DNA of 64,000 nucleotides from Spirochaeta africana DSM 8902. GTDB taxonomy: Bacteria > Spirochaetota > Spirochaetia > DSM-27196 > DSM-8902. The stretch spans positions 2,294,001-2,358,000 of the forward strand of contig NC_017098.1 of the NCBI RefSeq assembly GCF_000242595.2, written 5' to 3'. Made by a program: the position numbers and the translations under genes. Shown here one piece after another: positions 52,019-60,487 of the stretch (positions within the stretch are counted from its first letter, which is position 1; each line of letters begins with the position of its first letter). The notes beneath the pieces are model-generated. The model saw nothing but the letters and a program-made list of their open reading frames with translations. It was not told where the DNA came from and made no database searches.

Positions 52019-53514
52019 ATGTTGATCTCCTGAATATTATCCAGGAGACCATCGAGGTCAGTGTCCTGACTGACAGCCTGTTCGTCTACCCGGAAGCTGG
52101 TAATCTCATCATTCAGGCGTGCCATGTTCGCCCGGTTTTTTACATTGCCCATGGAGATACGTTGTACGGCTTCGGATATGCGCTCAACCCCGTCATGAAT
52201 GGAGCTTACCCCATTATCGGCTTCGCGCGCGATCCGGGTGATCTGCTGCAGCGAGGTGGTAACCTCTTCCGCACCGGTTCTCATCTCACCGGCGCCGCTG
52301 CGTATGGCCTCGGTGACCGCAGTCAGTTCCTGTATAGAACGAATCATCTGCCCCCCGCCAACCGACAGCTCGTCGGTACTGTGCGCAATCTCGTCAAATG
52401 CGGCAGCTACCTGCTGCACCTCTCCCTGTATCTCCTCAAAGCTTCTCTCTGCCCGCTGACTGCTCCCCAGAGCGGTCTCTATCTGTTCGATTGTTTCCTG
52501 CAGGCTGGCACCAACCGTTCGGGAGTTTTCCGAGGTTGACTCTGCCAGACGCCGGATCTCGTCAGATACAACCGCAAATCCTTTACCGGCCTCACCGGCA
52601 TGTGCAGCCTCTATCGCCGCATTCATTGCCAACAGATTGGTCTGTCCGGCTATCCCGTCGATCACCCCCAGCACCTCGGTAATCGTGTCGATACCGTTGT
52701 GTACGGCCTGCATTACCTCGAGGGTTTCCCGAATCTGCTCCCCGCCTTCGCTGGTGCTCTGCACCAGCCGGGCTCCCTGATTACGGCGCTCGGAGGTAAT
52801 ACGGGCAACACTGTCGATAGATGCCCCCATCTCGCTGATTGCAGCCGAGGTCTGTTCCACCTGGGCTGACTGATTGGCGATCTGATCACCCAGGCTGTTG
52901 ATAGTGGCCAGTATTTCTTCAATGGCACCGGAGGCACTGTCAAGCTGGGTGCTGAGGCCGGAAACCTGATCACGGATATCACGGGCGCTGCTGCCGATCG
53001 CGGTCCCAGCCGAGGCCGTTGTCTCTATCTGGGCTGTCAGCTCATCCGCAGATCGGTTACTGACACGCACTGCCTGCAGAATACGGACTGCCATGCCATT
53101 CAGATTATGCACAGCTATGCTGAGAGACCGCGCCAGACGCCCGATGGCATCCCGGCTGCGCAGCGGTGCCGGCACCGTCAGATTCCCCTCGGCCAGCTCA
53201 TGCCCCATTGCCTCCAGACTGCGAATCCGGCGCAGGATAACCCGGATACAGACCACTGTAATACCAAGCTGAACCACCACTGCAGCAGCTACCCCGATCA
53301 GCACCCGGGTGATTACCTGATTCATCAACTCGGTCACTGCAGTCTGCGTATTCAGGCCGGCACGCAAGGCTAGGGTAAGATTATCCGCCAGTGGCAGAAT
53401 GACGGTCACCACCGCAATCCCGGCAATCAGCAGCACCACCAGTGTTGAGAGAATCAATCCGGCAATCAGTATATTCATTGAAACCCGATTTCTCGGGGAA
53501 ACAGTATCCTTCAT
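52015..53514 (-). CDS. Methyl-accepting chemotaxis protein with minimal periplasmic domain
   Basis: The 499-residue receptor has membrane helices at about 15-40 and 70-92 with only some 30 residues between them, a HAMP domain (about 93-145), and a complete signalling domain with tip near 287-330 ([34 protein letters not shown]). It has almost no external sensor, so it probably senses via the membrane or a partner. A leaderless-type promoter ends 6 bases before the ATG. It is convergent with the hydrolase gene by 4 bases. Confidence 0.92.
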   Translation of the reverse strand: MKDTVSPRNRVSMNILIAGLILSTLVVLLIAGIAVVTVILPLADNLTLALRAGLNTQTAVTELMNQVITRVLIGVAAAVVVQLGITVVCIRVILRRIRSLEAMGHELAEGNLTVPAPLRSRDAIGRLARSLSIAVHNLNGMAVRILQAVRVSNRSADELTAQIETTASAGTAIGSSARDIRDQVSGLSTQLDSASGAIEEILATINSLGDQIANQSAQVEQTSAAISEMGASIDSVARITSERRNQGARLVQSTSEGGEQIRETLEVMQAVHNGIDTITEVLGVIDGIAGQTNLLAMNAAIEAAHAGEAGKGFAVVSDEIRRLAESTSENSRTVGASLQETIEQIETALGSSQRAERSFEEIQGEVQQVAAAFDEIAHSTDELSVGGGQMIRSIQELTAVTEAIRSGAGEMRTGAEEVTTSLQQITRIAREADNGVSSIHDGVERISEAVQRISMGNVKNRANMARLNDEITSFRVDEQAVSQDTDLDGLLDNIQEINI

Positions 53515-53520
53515 TCCTGC

Positions 53521-53549
53521 ATCCTACCCGGAAAGAAAACCGAACGCAA
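53521..53549 (-). promoter_or_regulatory. Promoter of the chemoreceptor gene (leaderless type)
   Basis: Minus-strand TTGCGT (53544-53549) and TAGGAT (53521-53526) are 17 bases apart; 6 bases remain to the ATG at 53514. Confidence 0.6.
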
Positions 53550-53570
53550 GGTATGTTCATGATACTCGGG

Positions 53571-53599
53571 TTGCGTTTTTCGTTTTCCAGCGATACAGT
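53571..53599 (+). promoter_or_regulatory. Promoter of the degenerate HD-GYP gene
   Basis: TTGCGT (53571-53576) and TACAGT (53594-53599) are 17 bases apart. AGAGGA follows and a TTG start lies at 53625. Confidence 0.65.
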
Positions 53600-53624
53600 A
53601 CAAACATTAGAAGAGGATACATCA

Positions 53625-55199
53625 TTGAAGACACCAGTTGTACAGAGAAAAACTGTAGGCTCACTCCGCCCCGGTGACCTCCTGCTGATGGATGCCAGTG
53701 TGTCGGTGCGAGCCGGTCAGGCAGCAGATGATAAAACTACCGCGTTCCTGCTCAGACATCGCTGCACAACCGTTCCGGTAGTGCAGGGCATCACTGATCA
53801 GCAAACCGCGGCCGACCTGCTGCCCCGGCTGCAGGGCCCGTTCCATGCCCTGCGTATGCGGCTGGTGGAAAAACTCAAAAATATTTACACCCCATATCAC
53901 GAAACAGAAACTGCCTTCTGTGCAAAGGGCAAGAAAAAGCAGATCAGCGATGGCATACTGTTCGAACGTGATCCGGGACCGCTGTATCAGCCTGATATCG
54001 ATGCCGGCAGCTACGACCTGCTGACGCCCGCCGACCTGACATCGCTGCAGCAGGAGCTTTCACAGCTCTACGACGGGCTGGAACGCATGACCTACCGCGG
54101 TCCGGGGGTCAAACCCGGCAAACGCAGCATTCCCCGGGTACATTTTGATTCAATCAGGGTAGGCACCCAGTTCCAGGGAGAACGGGTAGCCTTTGTAGGT
54201 GATGCCCTGCCCTGGCACTGCGTCGATACCGCAATCTGGTTTATGGTTGCCATGATCAACCTGAACAAGGAACGGCTTGAGCGCGGCATTCCCTACTCCG
54301 ACACCCGTTTCGACCCCAACAGTACTACCCAGATAACCGATGAAGTTCGCTATCGTCCGGAGATTATCCAGAGCGCCGCCCTGGGAATCCTCCTGCATGC
54401 CATCGGCTTTGCCCACCGGGATGTACATCAGCTCTTGTGCGCAATGTGGACAAGAACCCTGGAAACCGGTCGCTACAGCACCATCGCCGATATTGCCCAG
54501 AGCGATGCCCGGCTGCTGCAGAAGCAGTACTTTGCAGTCCGTAACCTGCTGCGAAACCGGGACGACATCCCACCCGTGGCACGGATGATGGTAAATCTGC
54601 AGTATGACTATCCGGACACCTGTGGCTACCCGGCCCCGTTCGAGAATCGATTCCTGCACGAGTTCATCCGGATGTTTCACATCATCGACAGCTACGACAC
54701 CCTGATCAATCCGGTCTACCCGCAGCAGCCGGCCCAGAAGCAGATGGCCCTCGAGTATATCCGCCGCAATGCCGGCAGCTATGTCTACTCACCTGAGGGC
54801 TATCGCCCGACACAGCGATTCGATTTCGACCTCTACTGCCGCTGGCTGCATATTATGGCTCCCTACTACCGCTATGAACTGCTGCACCTCTGCCGTCCGG
54901 AGGATCCGGACACACCGCTGTATATTGTACAGGTACATTCGTACAGCACCAGTCATCTACCGGTCTTCTCGGTACGACAGGACCAGCAGCAGCGTCGCTA
55001 TCCCTTTGGCGCACTGCTGCTGTCGCTGGAGCACAGCGTACTCATGTCGATCAGGGATGGTCAGGTTACCGGTCGGAAAAAGCTTGACTGGGCAGGGGAC
55101 CTGGTGGTGAGGGAACCGGCAGTCGGCACCTCCCCGGTGGAGGGGCACCCATTGTATGAATCGGAGCGAAATCTGTCCCGCAACACCAGCCGGCTGTAG
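53625..55199 (+). CDS. Degenerate HD-GYP-domain protein
   Basis: The predicted 524-residue protein uses TTG 53625, which has AGAGGA 7 bases upstream and a promoter just before; ATG 53559 would place that promoter inside the gene. Residues 245-400 follow the HD-GYP plan, but the ligands are gone: LLHDIGK reads LLHAIGF (256-262), HHErxDGxGYP reads QYDYPDTCGYP (326-336), while the DxYDAL segment survives as DSYDTL (355-360). HD-GYP proteins cleave c-di-GMP; this one more likely binds it or acts as a scaffold. Residues 1-70 form an unrecognised N-terminal region. Confidence 0.65.
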   Translation: MKTPVVQRKTVGSLRPGDLLLMDASVSVRAGQAADDKTTAFLLRHRCTTVPVVQGITDQQTAADLLPRLQGPFHALRMRLVEKLKNIYTPYHETETAFCAKGKKKQISDGILFERDPGPLYQPDIDAGSYDLLTPADLTSLQQELSQLYDGLERMTYRGPGVKPGKRSIPRVHFDSIRVGTQFQGERVAFVGDALPWHCVDTAIWFMVAMINLNKERLERGIPYSDTRFDPNSTTQITDEVRYRPEIIQSAALGILLHAIGFAHRDVHQLLCAMWTRTLETGRYSTIADIAQSDARLLQKQYFAVRNLLRNRDDIPPVARMMVNLQYDYPDTCGYPAPFENRFLHEFIRMFHIIDSYDTLINPVYPQQPAQKQMALEYIRRNAGSYVYSPEGYRPTQRFDFDLYCRWLHIMAPYYRYELLHLCRPEDPDTPLYIVQVHSYSTSHLPVFSVRQDQQQRRYPFGALLLSLEHSVLMSIRDGQVTGRKKLDWAGDLVVREPAVGTSPVEGHPLYESERNLSRNTSRL

Positions 55200-55220
55200 C
55201 CGGCTGGCAAGATGCAGGTA

Positions 55221-56894
55221 TCAGCTGTTTTTCTGTACCTTGGCCCAGGTGTCTCGCAGGGTCACCGTGCGGTTAAACACCGGAAAACCTGGTTTTGAAA
55301 GCTTGATATCCACGCAATAATAGCCCTTACGCAGGAACTGAAATCGCTGACCGGATTCAGCGTGCTGCAGACTGGGCTCTGCCCAGGCTCGTGGTACAAT
55401 CTGGCGAGAGTCCGGGTTCAGATTATCGAGATAACTGCCGCCCTCACCGGGATTCTCCGGAAACGGCGTACAGAACAGATGATCATAGTTATGCACCTCA
55501 ACCGGAACCGCATGCGCGGCCGAGACCCAGTGCAGGGTTCCCTTCACCTTGCGCCCGTCTGGAGTGCTGCCGCCGCGTGATTCGGGGTCGTAGCTGCAGC
55601 GCAGTTCGACAATCGTACCGTCAGCATCCCTTACCACCTCATCACAGGTTATGTAGTAGGCGTTCTTCAGTCGCACCTCGCGTCCGGGGCTCAAACGAAA
55701 CCATTTTTTGGGCGGCTCCTCGATAAAATCCTCCCGCTCGATGTATAACTCACGGGAAAACGGTACGATCCGCGTGCCTGCAGCCGGATCCTCGGGATTG
55801 TTTTCTGTTACAAATTCCTCGGTCTGTCCGGCGGGGTAATTGGTAATCACGACCTTAACCGGATCCAGTACCGCCATAACCCGCGCCGCTGTTCGGTTCA
55901 GGTGCTCCCGGATATGAAACAGCAGATGCGCAGCATCGATGGTACTTTCCGTCTTGCTGACACCGATATCCCGGCAAAACGCAACGATTGCCTCGGGCGG
56001 GTAGCCGCGGCGGCGCATACCGGAGATAGTTGGCATACGCGGGTCGTCCCATGACTCAACGATCCCCTGCTCCACCAGTTCCCGGAGTTTACGCTTGCTG
56101 AGCACGGTATAGGTCAGGTTCAATCGGGCGAACTCGTACTGATGCGGCGGATCCGGCAGTTCAAGCTCCTTGAGAAACCAGTCGTACAGCGGCCGGTGAT
56201 TCTCGAACTCGAGGGTACAGATGGAGTGACTGATGCCCTCGATGGCATCTGACTGCCCATGGGCGAAGTCGTACATCGGGTAGATGCACCATGTACTTCC
56301 GGTACGATGATGGGCAGCATGTCGAATCCGGTACATGGAAGGATCTCGCATATTCAGATTGGGGTGTGCCATGTCAATCTTTGCCCGCAGTACATGCTCA
56401 CCCTCGGCAAATTCGCCCTTGCGCATCCGTCGGAACAGATCAAGGCTTTCCTGAACCGGACGATCACGGTAGGGACTGTTGCGACCGGGTTCGGTCGGGG
56501 TACCCCGATACTCCCTGATCTGCTCGGGAGACAGGCTGTCGACATAGGCCTTGTCCTTGCTGATCAGAAATTCCGCGAACTCATAGAGCCGTTCGAAATA
56601 GTCAGAGGCATAAAACTCCCGATCACCCCAGTCAAACCCCAGCCAGGCAACATCCTGCTTGATGGATTCAACAAACTCCATCTCCTCCCGGGTAGGATTG
56701 GTATCGTCAAAGCGCAGGTTGCACTGCCCCCCATACTGCTGTGCAAGGGTAAAATTCAGGGTAATCGACTTGGCATGGCCGATATGAAGGTACCCGTTTG
56801 GTTCCGGCGGAAACCGGGTCAGGATCTTGCGGCGCCCTGCGGCAAGATCATTCTCGATAATATGCTCGATAAAGTTCTTGGTGCTCTCACTCAT
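55221..56894 (-). CDS. glnS: Glutaminyl-tRNA synthetase
   Basis: The 557-residue class I synthetase has [16 protein letters not shown] (HIGH motif), [12 protein letters not shown], the KMSKS-equivalent LSKRKLREL, and the beta-barrel anticodon domain at the C-terminus (ending [11 protein letters not shown]). GlnS rather than GlnRS-free amidation implies direct Gln-tRNA charging. ATG 56894 is preceded by GGGGG and, 7 bases before, TAAAGT; GTG 56903 is an alternative. Convergent with the HD-GYP-like gene. Confidence 0.96.
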   Translation of the reverse strand: MSESTKNFIEHIIENDLAAGRRKILTRFPPEPNGYLHIGHAKSITLNFTLAQQYGGQCNLRFDDTNPTREEMEFVESIKQDVAWLGFDWGDREFYASDYFERLYEFAEFLISKDKAYVDSLSPEQIREYRGTPTEPGRNSPYRDRPVQESLDLFRRMRKGEFAEGEHVLRAKIDMAHPNLNMRDPSMYRIRHAAHHRTGSTWCIYPMYDFAHGQSDAIEGISHSICTLEFENHRPLYDWFLKELELPDPPHQYEFARLNLTYTVLSKRKLRELVEQGIVESWDDPRMPTISGMRRRGYPPEAIVAFCRDIGVSKTESTIDAAHLLFHIREHLNRTAARVMAVLDPVKVVITNYPAGQTEEFVTENNPEDPAAGTRIVPFSRELYIEREDFIEEPPKKWFRLSPGREVRLKNAYYITCDEVVRDADGTIVELRCSYDPESRGGSTPDGRKVKGTLHWVSAAHAVPVEVHNYDHLFCTPFPENPGEGGSYLDNLNPDSRQIVPRAWAEPSLQHAESGQRFQFLRKGYYCVDIKLSKPGFPVFNRTVTLRDTWAKVQKNS

Positions 56895-57044
56895 AGCCCC
56901 CACTTTACCACAAGAGCAGCAATTAAGGCACTACCAGCCGCGCAGATGTTTTCCTGTTGAAGCCAGTTTTATTGTTTACCCGCAGAGACAGCAACAGCAG
57001 CCGCTGAGACCTTGAACAACAAAACTGGCGTCAGTTTTCTATGC

Positions 57045-57083
57045 AAAAAAAAGCACGCAGGTAAAGGAGGAAACCTGCGTGCT
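57045..57083 (-). terminator. Intrinsic terminator of the putative small RNA
   Basis: An 11-bp perfect stem (AGCACGCAGGT and ACCTGCGTGCT) with a 10-base loop UUCCUCCUUU is followed on the minus strand by T7-8. No protein gene ends near it on this strand; the CBM gene has its own terminator at 57416-57449. Confidence 0.9.
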
Positions 57084-57250
57084 GATTTTGTATCCTCTGA
57101 GTAAAAATGAGGGGCGGCACCGGGGGTTGGAGGAGGAGAAGGGTTGGTGCCGCCCCCACAATGGAGGATGGTATGTATGCACCGGAAGCCGCATATCCGC
57201 AAAGCGGATAGGGTTGGCTTGGTATGGAGTGTCGCGACTCCCGATACACT
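57045..57250 (-). ncRNA. Putative small regulatory RNA with anti-Shine-Dalgarno loops
   Basis: Minus-strand features in order: a small hairpin GGAGT/ACTCC (57226-57241), hairpin ATCCGC-TTT-GCGGAT (57195-57209), a single-stranded ATCCTCCAT (57162-57169), an 11-bp hairpin GGGGCGGCACC/GGTGCCGCCCC (57111-57121 with 57146-57156) whose 24-base loop contains CTCCTCCTCC, and the terminator hairpin with TTCCTCCTT in its loop. Three UCCUCC segments can pair with GGAGGA ribosome-binding sites. The 5' end is not fixed: an AT-rich stretch lies at 57277-57320, and TTGCGA-16-TAAAGT at 57331-57358 could start a longer (about 280-base) form. No coding potential is seen. Confidence 0.6.
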
Positions 57251-57415
57251 GCTATATATACAACTTCGATGCCAACAGGATACAGAATATAAATATTTTT
57301 ATTTATTTTTTTATTTCATTGCAAGGAAACACTTTACACCATACTTACTGGATCGCAATACCCATGCGGCAATTGGAGATACCAGATTCAGCTCGACGCT
57401 ATACGCGCAGCGCGC

Positions 57416-57449
57416 AAAAAAAAAGCGGAAACCGCATAGCGGCTTCCGC
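57416..57449 (-). terminator. Intrinsic terminator of the CBM48-like lipoprotein gene
   Basis: On the minus strand the stem GCGGAA..CCGC / GCGG..TTCCGC (57425-57449, loop of 3, one mismatch) is followed by T9 (57416-57424), 24 bases after the stop codon. Confidence 0.88.
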
Positions 57450-57472
57450 ACAGTCAGCAACAGGGTGCTGAA

Positions 57473-57865
57473 TTACTGCAGTTCGAGAACTGCATTCTCC
57501 CCGCCAAAACCATCATCGGTTGCATCGGTAGGGATTGGATCCACGTACTCAAGAATAGCGGTCGGCTCGGTCCATTCACCGTCGATCACATACTTGTACT
57601 GGTGATTGCCCGCAGGAAGATCTACGGTCAGCTCGAAATACTCACCATTCCAGTCCATGGCCCAGTTCAGGTCATCAGGTGCCCAGCCGGTAAAGGAACC
57701 GGCAAGAACTACTTCCTCGGCCTCGCCGTAGTACGCAAAAGTGATCGGACCGGCTTCATAGATATTGCCCATGGTCAGATCACGTTCAGGCGCCCCGGTG
57801 GCACAGGCAACGGTCATAGCCATCACCAGTACTGCCAATACGGAAAACAGAACAACTTTCTTCAT
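57473..57865 (-). CDS. Small CBM48-like (glycogen-binding) lipoprotein
   Basis: The 130-residue protein has a lipoprotein signal peptide with lipidated Cys21 (MTVAC) and then a single E-set/CBM48 domain: ITFAYYGEAEEVVLAGSFTGW, in pieces, FELTVDLPAGNHQYKYVIDG. This is the glycogen- or starch-binding module otherwise fused to branching or debranching enzymes or AMPK; no catalytic part is present. It is probably exposed on the periplasm or surface and may bind alpha-glucan for the GH13 lipoprotein. AGGAGG ribosome-binding site, clear promoter and terminator. Confidence 0.82.
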   Translation of the reverse strand: MKKVVLFSVLAVLVMAMTVACATGAPERDLTMGNIYEAGPITFAYYGEAEEVVLAGSFTGWAPDDLNWAMDWNGEYFELTVDLPAGNHQYKYVIDGEWTEPTAILEYVDPIPTDATDDGFGGENAVLELQ

Positions 57866-57887
57866 AAGTAACCTCCTGTACCGGTTT

Positions 57888-57916
57888 ACTATACCCCATC
57901 CCCGTCATATCCGCAA
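57888..57916 (-). promoter_or_regulatory. Promoter of the CBM48-like lipoprotein gene
   Basis: Minus-strand TTGCGG (57911-57916) and TATAGT (57888-57893) are separated by 17 bases. The leader is about 16 bases and contains AGGAGG. Confidence 0.75.
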
Positions 57917-57940
57917 CCCGCAATTCCGAATCGTTTTTGA

Positions 57941-57969
57941 TTGCTTTCACAAGCGGCGGTGTGTATTTT
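57941..57969 (+). promoter_or_regulatory. Promoter of the hypothetical gene (leaderless type)
   Basis: TTGCTT (57941-57946) and TATTTT (57964-57969) are 17 bases apart; the ATG follows 6 bases after the -10 box. Confidence 0.6.
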
Positions 57970-57975
57970 AGGCAG

Positions 57976-58323
57976 ATGCAGAACGCCATACCATTCTACC
58001 TGCCGGCTGCATCGGCCGTTGGACAGAGCTCCAAGGGTCGCATCTGGATAGATGACGCATTCGTTTGCCTCGAGCTCGGGGATACAAACACGCCCTCTGA
58101 ATGCATACGGCTGCCCGGCAGCAGCATCACCGACAGCAGTTTTGCGGTAAGATTGTTTTCTGCAGAATGGCGCCTGACTGTAACCGACCCCCCTGTTGCC
58201 TTGTTACCCTTGCAAACCGGTTCGCATGTCCTGCTTCGTTTCTGCCGTCTGAATGTATCAGCTGCGGTTGAACTGCTGGAAAATGCGGCGAAAGCTGGTT
58301 TTATTATCACCCACGCAGTATAA
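57976..58323 (+). CDS. Hypothetical protein
   Basis: The 115-residue protein has no signal peptide or membrane segment. Its alternating hydrophobic pattern (IWIDDAFVCLEL, FAVRLFSAEWRLTV, HVLLRFCRL) and the final helix (AAVELLENAAKAGF) suggest a small beta-rich domain that could be PilZ-like or similar, but key PilZ motifs are absent. I do not recognise the family. A response-regulator gene follows 14-26 bases downstream, so the two are probably co-transcribed. Confidence 0.55.
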   Translation: MQNAIPFYLPAASAVGQSSKGRIWIDDAFVCLELGDTNTPSECIRLPGSSITDSSFAVRLFSAEWRLTVTDPPVALLPLQTGSHVLLRFCRLNVSAAVELLENAAKAGFIITHAV

Positions 58324-58348
58324 TTCGGGAGGCAGAGTGGTAACCGCA

Positions 58349-58726
58349 ATGGACAAAAAACAGTACTCGATAATGATAGTAGAAGATGAACCGGTCACCG
58401 CAATGGGCCTGCAAACCCGGCTGCGAATACTGGGACACTCGGTTATCGGCATTGCCGCCACTGGCGAGGAGGCTTTTCAACTGGTCAGATCGGAAAAACC
58501 GGATCTGGTACTGCTTGATGTCTCGCTGGCGGGCCGTGCCAGCGGGATTGATGTCGCCAAGCGCCTGAGCATCCAGCTGCCTGATACCCGGTTTGCATTC
58601 CTCACTGCCGCGGATGCAGCTGATCTGCATCGGGAGATACACGATCTCGACCCGGTTGCGGTCATCCGGAAGCCACTGATAGATGATCTGTACATAGAGA
58701 TGGAAGACGGCGTTCTTCAGCTCTGA
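58349..58726 (+). CDS. Single-domain response regulator (signal-relay type)
   Basis: The protein (125 residues from ATG 58349) is a CheY-like receiver with acidic residues in VEDEP, phospho-acceptor Asp57 (VLLDVSLAG), Thr in FLTAAD and Lys in VIRKPL. The DVSLAG.SGI layout is frequent in PAS/HisKA_2-partnered regulators, and the HisKA_2 protein at 22755-23948 could be a partner. A GGGAGG site lies 4 bases before GTG 58337, so the true start may be 12 bases upstream. No output domain. Confidence 0.88.
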   Translation: MDKKQYSIMIVEDEPVTAMGLQTRLRILGHSVIGIAATGEEAFQLVRSEKPDLVLLDVSLAGRASGIDVAKRLSIQLPDTRFAFLTAADAADLHREIHDLDPVAVIRKPLIDDLYIEMEDGVLQL

Positions 58727-58733
58727 GATCTGC

Positions 58734-59411
58734 TTACAGTTCACCCTGCTCCAGAAACGAGTAGTAACCCGATCTGGTAAAAATGATATGATCCAGCAGT
58801 GAGATCCCGATCACCCGCCCAGCAGCACCCAGGCGATTGGTAACCTCGCGATCCTCCGCACTGGGCGTACAGTTCCCAGAGGGGTGGTTATGCGCTACCA
58901 GGATAGCTGCTGCCCGATCCTGAATCGCACAAGCATACACCTCACGCGGGTGGACCATGGTACGATTAACCAGACCTACCGAGACCACATGAGTGCGTAT
59001 AACTTCATGGGCCCCGTTCAGGGTCGTGCACAGGAACAACTCCTGCTGGCGATCAGCGTAATGGCTCAGAACCGGGAGTGCATCCTGTGGAATCCGTATC
59101 CTGCGTCGATCCAGGCTGAGCTGCCGACGCCCAAGCTCAATTGCAGCTGCCAGAATTGCCGTCTTGGCCGGGCCAAGCCCCTTGATCTGGGTAAGCCGGC
59201 TCAGATCTGCGCTGCCATTCACCCGATCAAGCAGATTCACAACGTCGTTGGCGATGGCGGTAACGCTTCTGCCCTGCCCGCCACTGCCGATCAGTACACT
59301 GATCAATTCGGCGTCAGAAATACCCTCGGCACCATATCTATGCAGCCGTTCACGCGGCCGGTCATGGCATTCCAGGTCACCAATCTTCCTGCAGGTTATC
59401 ATTTGTGTCAT
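58734..59411 (-). CDS. radC: RadC-family JAB-domain protein
   Basis: The 225-residue protein has an N-terminal helix-hairpin-helix (LTQIKGLGPAKTAIL) and a C-terminal JAB/MPN+ domain with intact zinc motif HPREVYACAIQDRAAAILVAHNHPSGN, seen in pieces, and a downstream Asp (SAEDREV). RadC proteins are common but their cellular role (earlier DNA repair, now doubted) is unsettled. AGGAGG ribosome-binding site 8 bases before ATG. Convergent with the response regulator, divergent from dus. Confidence 0.95.
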   Translation of the reverse strand: MTQMITCRKIGDLECHDRPRERLHRYGAEGISDAELISVLIGSGGQGRSVTAIANDVVNLLDRVNGSADLSRLTQIKGLGPAKTAILAAAIELGRRQLSLDRRRIRIPQDALPVLSHYADRQQELFLCTTLNGAHEVIRTHVVSVGLVNRTMVHPREVYACAIQDRAAAILVAHNHPSGNCTPSAEDREVTNRLGAAGRVIGISLLDHIIFTRSGYYSFLEQGEL

Positions 59412-59512
59412 TCGGACATCCTCCTACAGTCTATTACCGAAAATTGGCGGTTCACCATTGATTTCAGGGGCAGAAACATAGGAAAGTTTGCCTGGTTCTG
59501 GTATATATAGCT

Positions 59513-60487
59513 ATGCCATTCAGTTTCACCGCATTGCCACGGCCTTTTTTTGCCCTTGCTCCAATGGAGGACGTAACAGATCGGGTATTTCGCGGCCTGA
59601 TTGCAGACCTGGCGCCGCCGGATCTGTTCTTTACCGAATTCATTGCGGCCCAGGCTCTGGCAGCACGCCGCCGCACTACGATGGCGGCCTTGCCGTTCAG
59701 CGAACCTGAACGGCCGATTGCAGCGCAGATCTGGGGTATCGAACCGGAGCAATTCTATCAGGCGGCCGTCCTGCTCAGCGAACACGGCTACGATGCCATT
59801 GATATCAACATGGGATGCCCTGCCAGGAAGATCATCAAAAAAGGCGCCTGTGCCGGCTTGATCGGGAATCTCAGCCTGACCAGTGAGCTGATACACGCGA
59901 CACGCGAGGGGGCGGCCGGAAGACTGCCGATAAGCGTAAAAACCCGCATTGGCATTGAGCAACCTGTCACTGAAGAATGGTGCGGTTTTCTGCTGGAACA
60001 AAACCTTGACGCCCTGACACTTCACCCGCGCACAGCCGTACAGATGTCGGAGGGAACTGCCGACTGGCAGCACGTTCGGACATGTGTCGCTATACGAGAC
60101 AGCATGGGCAGCAGCACCGTGATCATCGGGAACGGGGATGTCCAGTCACTGTCTCATGGGCGTCGACTCAGCCAGGAGACCGGTGCCGATGGTATTATGA
60201 TCGGGCGAGGGATCTTTGCCAATCCCTATTTTTTCGATGAAAGCCGCACCCCGCTGCGCGACTGTAGCCGGGCAACAAAACTCAGTCTGGCTCGTGAGCA
60301 TACCCGCCGTTTCCAGGCAGCCTATGGCAGCTCACGCAACTTCGAGATCCTGAAAAAATTCTATAAATGCTACATCGTGGACTTTCCTGGATGGGAAGAC
60401 GACTTCCGGGAGCTGATGCAGACACATTCCTATGCGGAGGCGTATCAGCTGCTGGACTTCTGGCTGGAATCACCGGAGATTTCGTGA
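59513..60487 (+). CDS. dus: tRNA-dihydrouridine synthase (Dus family)
   Basis: The 324-residue FMN enzyme begins LAPMEDVTDRVFRGL, has the catalytic Cys in INMGCPARKI and the RNA/FMN segments VKTRIGI, LTLHPRTAVQ and IGNGDVQS. It reduces uridines in the D-loop of tRNA. The ATG follows TATATA by 5 bases, with TGG before the box, so a short-leader or leaderless message is possible. The 3' end overlaps the convergent carbonic anhydrase gene by 43 bases. Confidence 0.93.
   Translation: MPFSFTALPRPFFALAPMEDVTDRVFRGLIADLAPPDLFFTEFIAAQALAARRRTTMAALPFSEPERPIAAQIWGIEPEQFYQAAVLLSEHGYDAIDINMGCPARKIIKKGACAGLIGNLSLTSELIHATREGAAGRLPISVKTRIGIEQPVTEEWCGFLLEQNLDALTLHPRTAVQMSEGTADWQHVRTCVAIRDSMGSSTVIIGNGDVQSLSHGRRLSQETGADGIMIGRGIFANPYFFDESRTPLRDCSRATKLSLAREHTRRFQAAYGSSRNFEILKKFYKCYIVDFPGWEDDFRELMQTHSYAEAYQLLDFWLESPEIS

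Noticed and set aside
55185-55210. AGCCGGCT repeat hairpin between the HD-GYP-like gene and glnS
   Set aside because: Seven-bp stem without a T-run on either strand; too weak to call a terminator.
56960-57035. Inverted repeat CCAGTTTT ... AAAACTGG with a third copy
   Set aside because: AT-rich, large loop and no clear T-run placement; kept only as a note because function is not evident.
57172-57210. 12-codon plus-strand frame after GGAGG (MYAPEAAYPQSG)
   Set aside because: The GGAGG is the complement of the UCCUCC segment of the minus-strand RNA; no plus-strand promoter or terminator supports it.
57079-57605. Two plus-strand open frames of 130 and 153 residues
   Set aside because: They run across the small-RNA hairpins, its terminator, the terminator of the CBM gene and an AT-rich stretch; no motifs.
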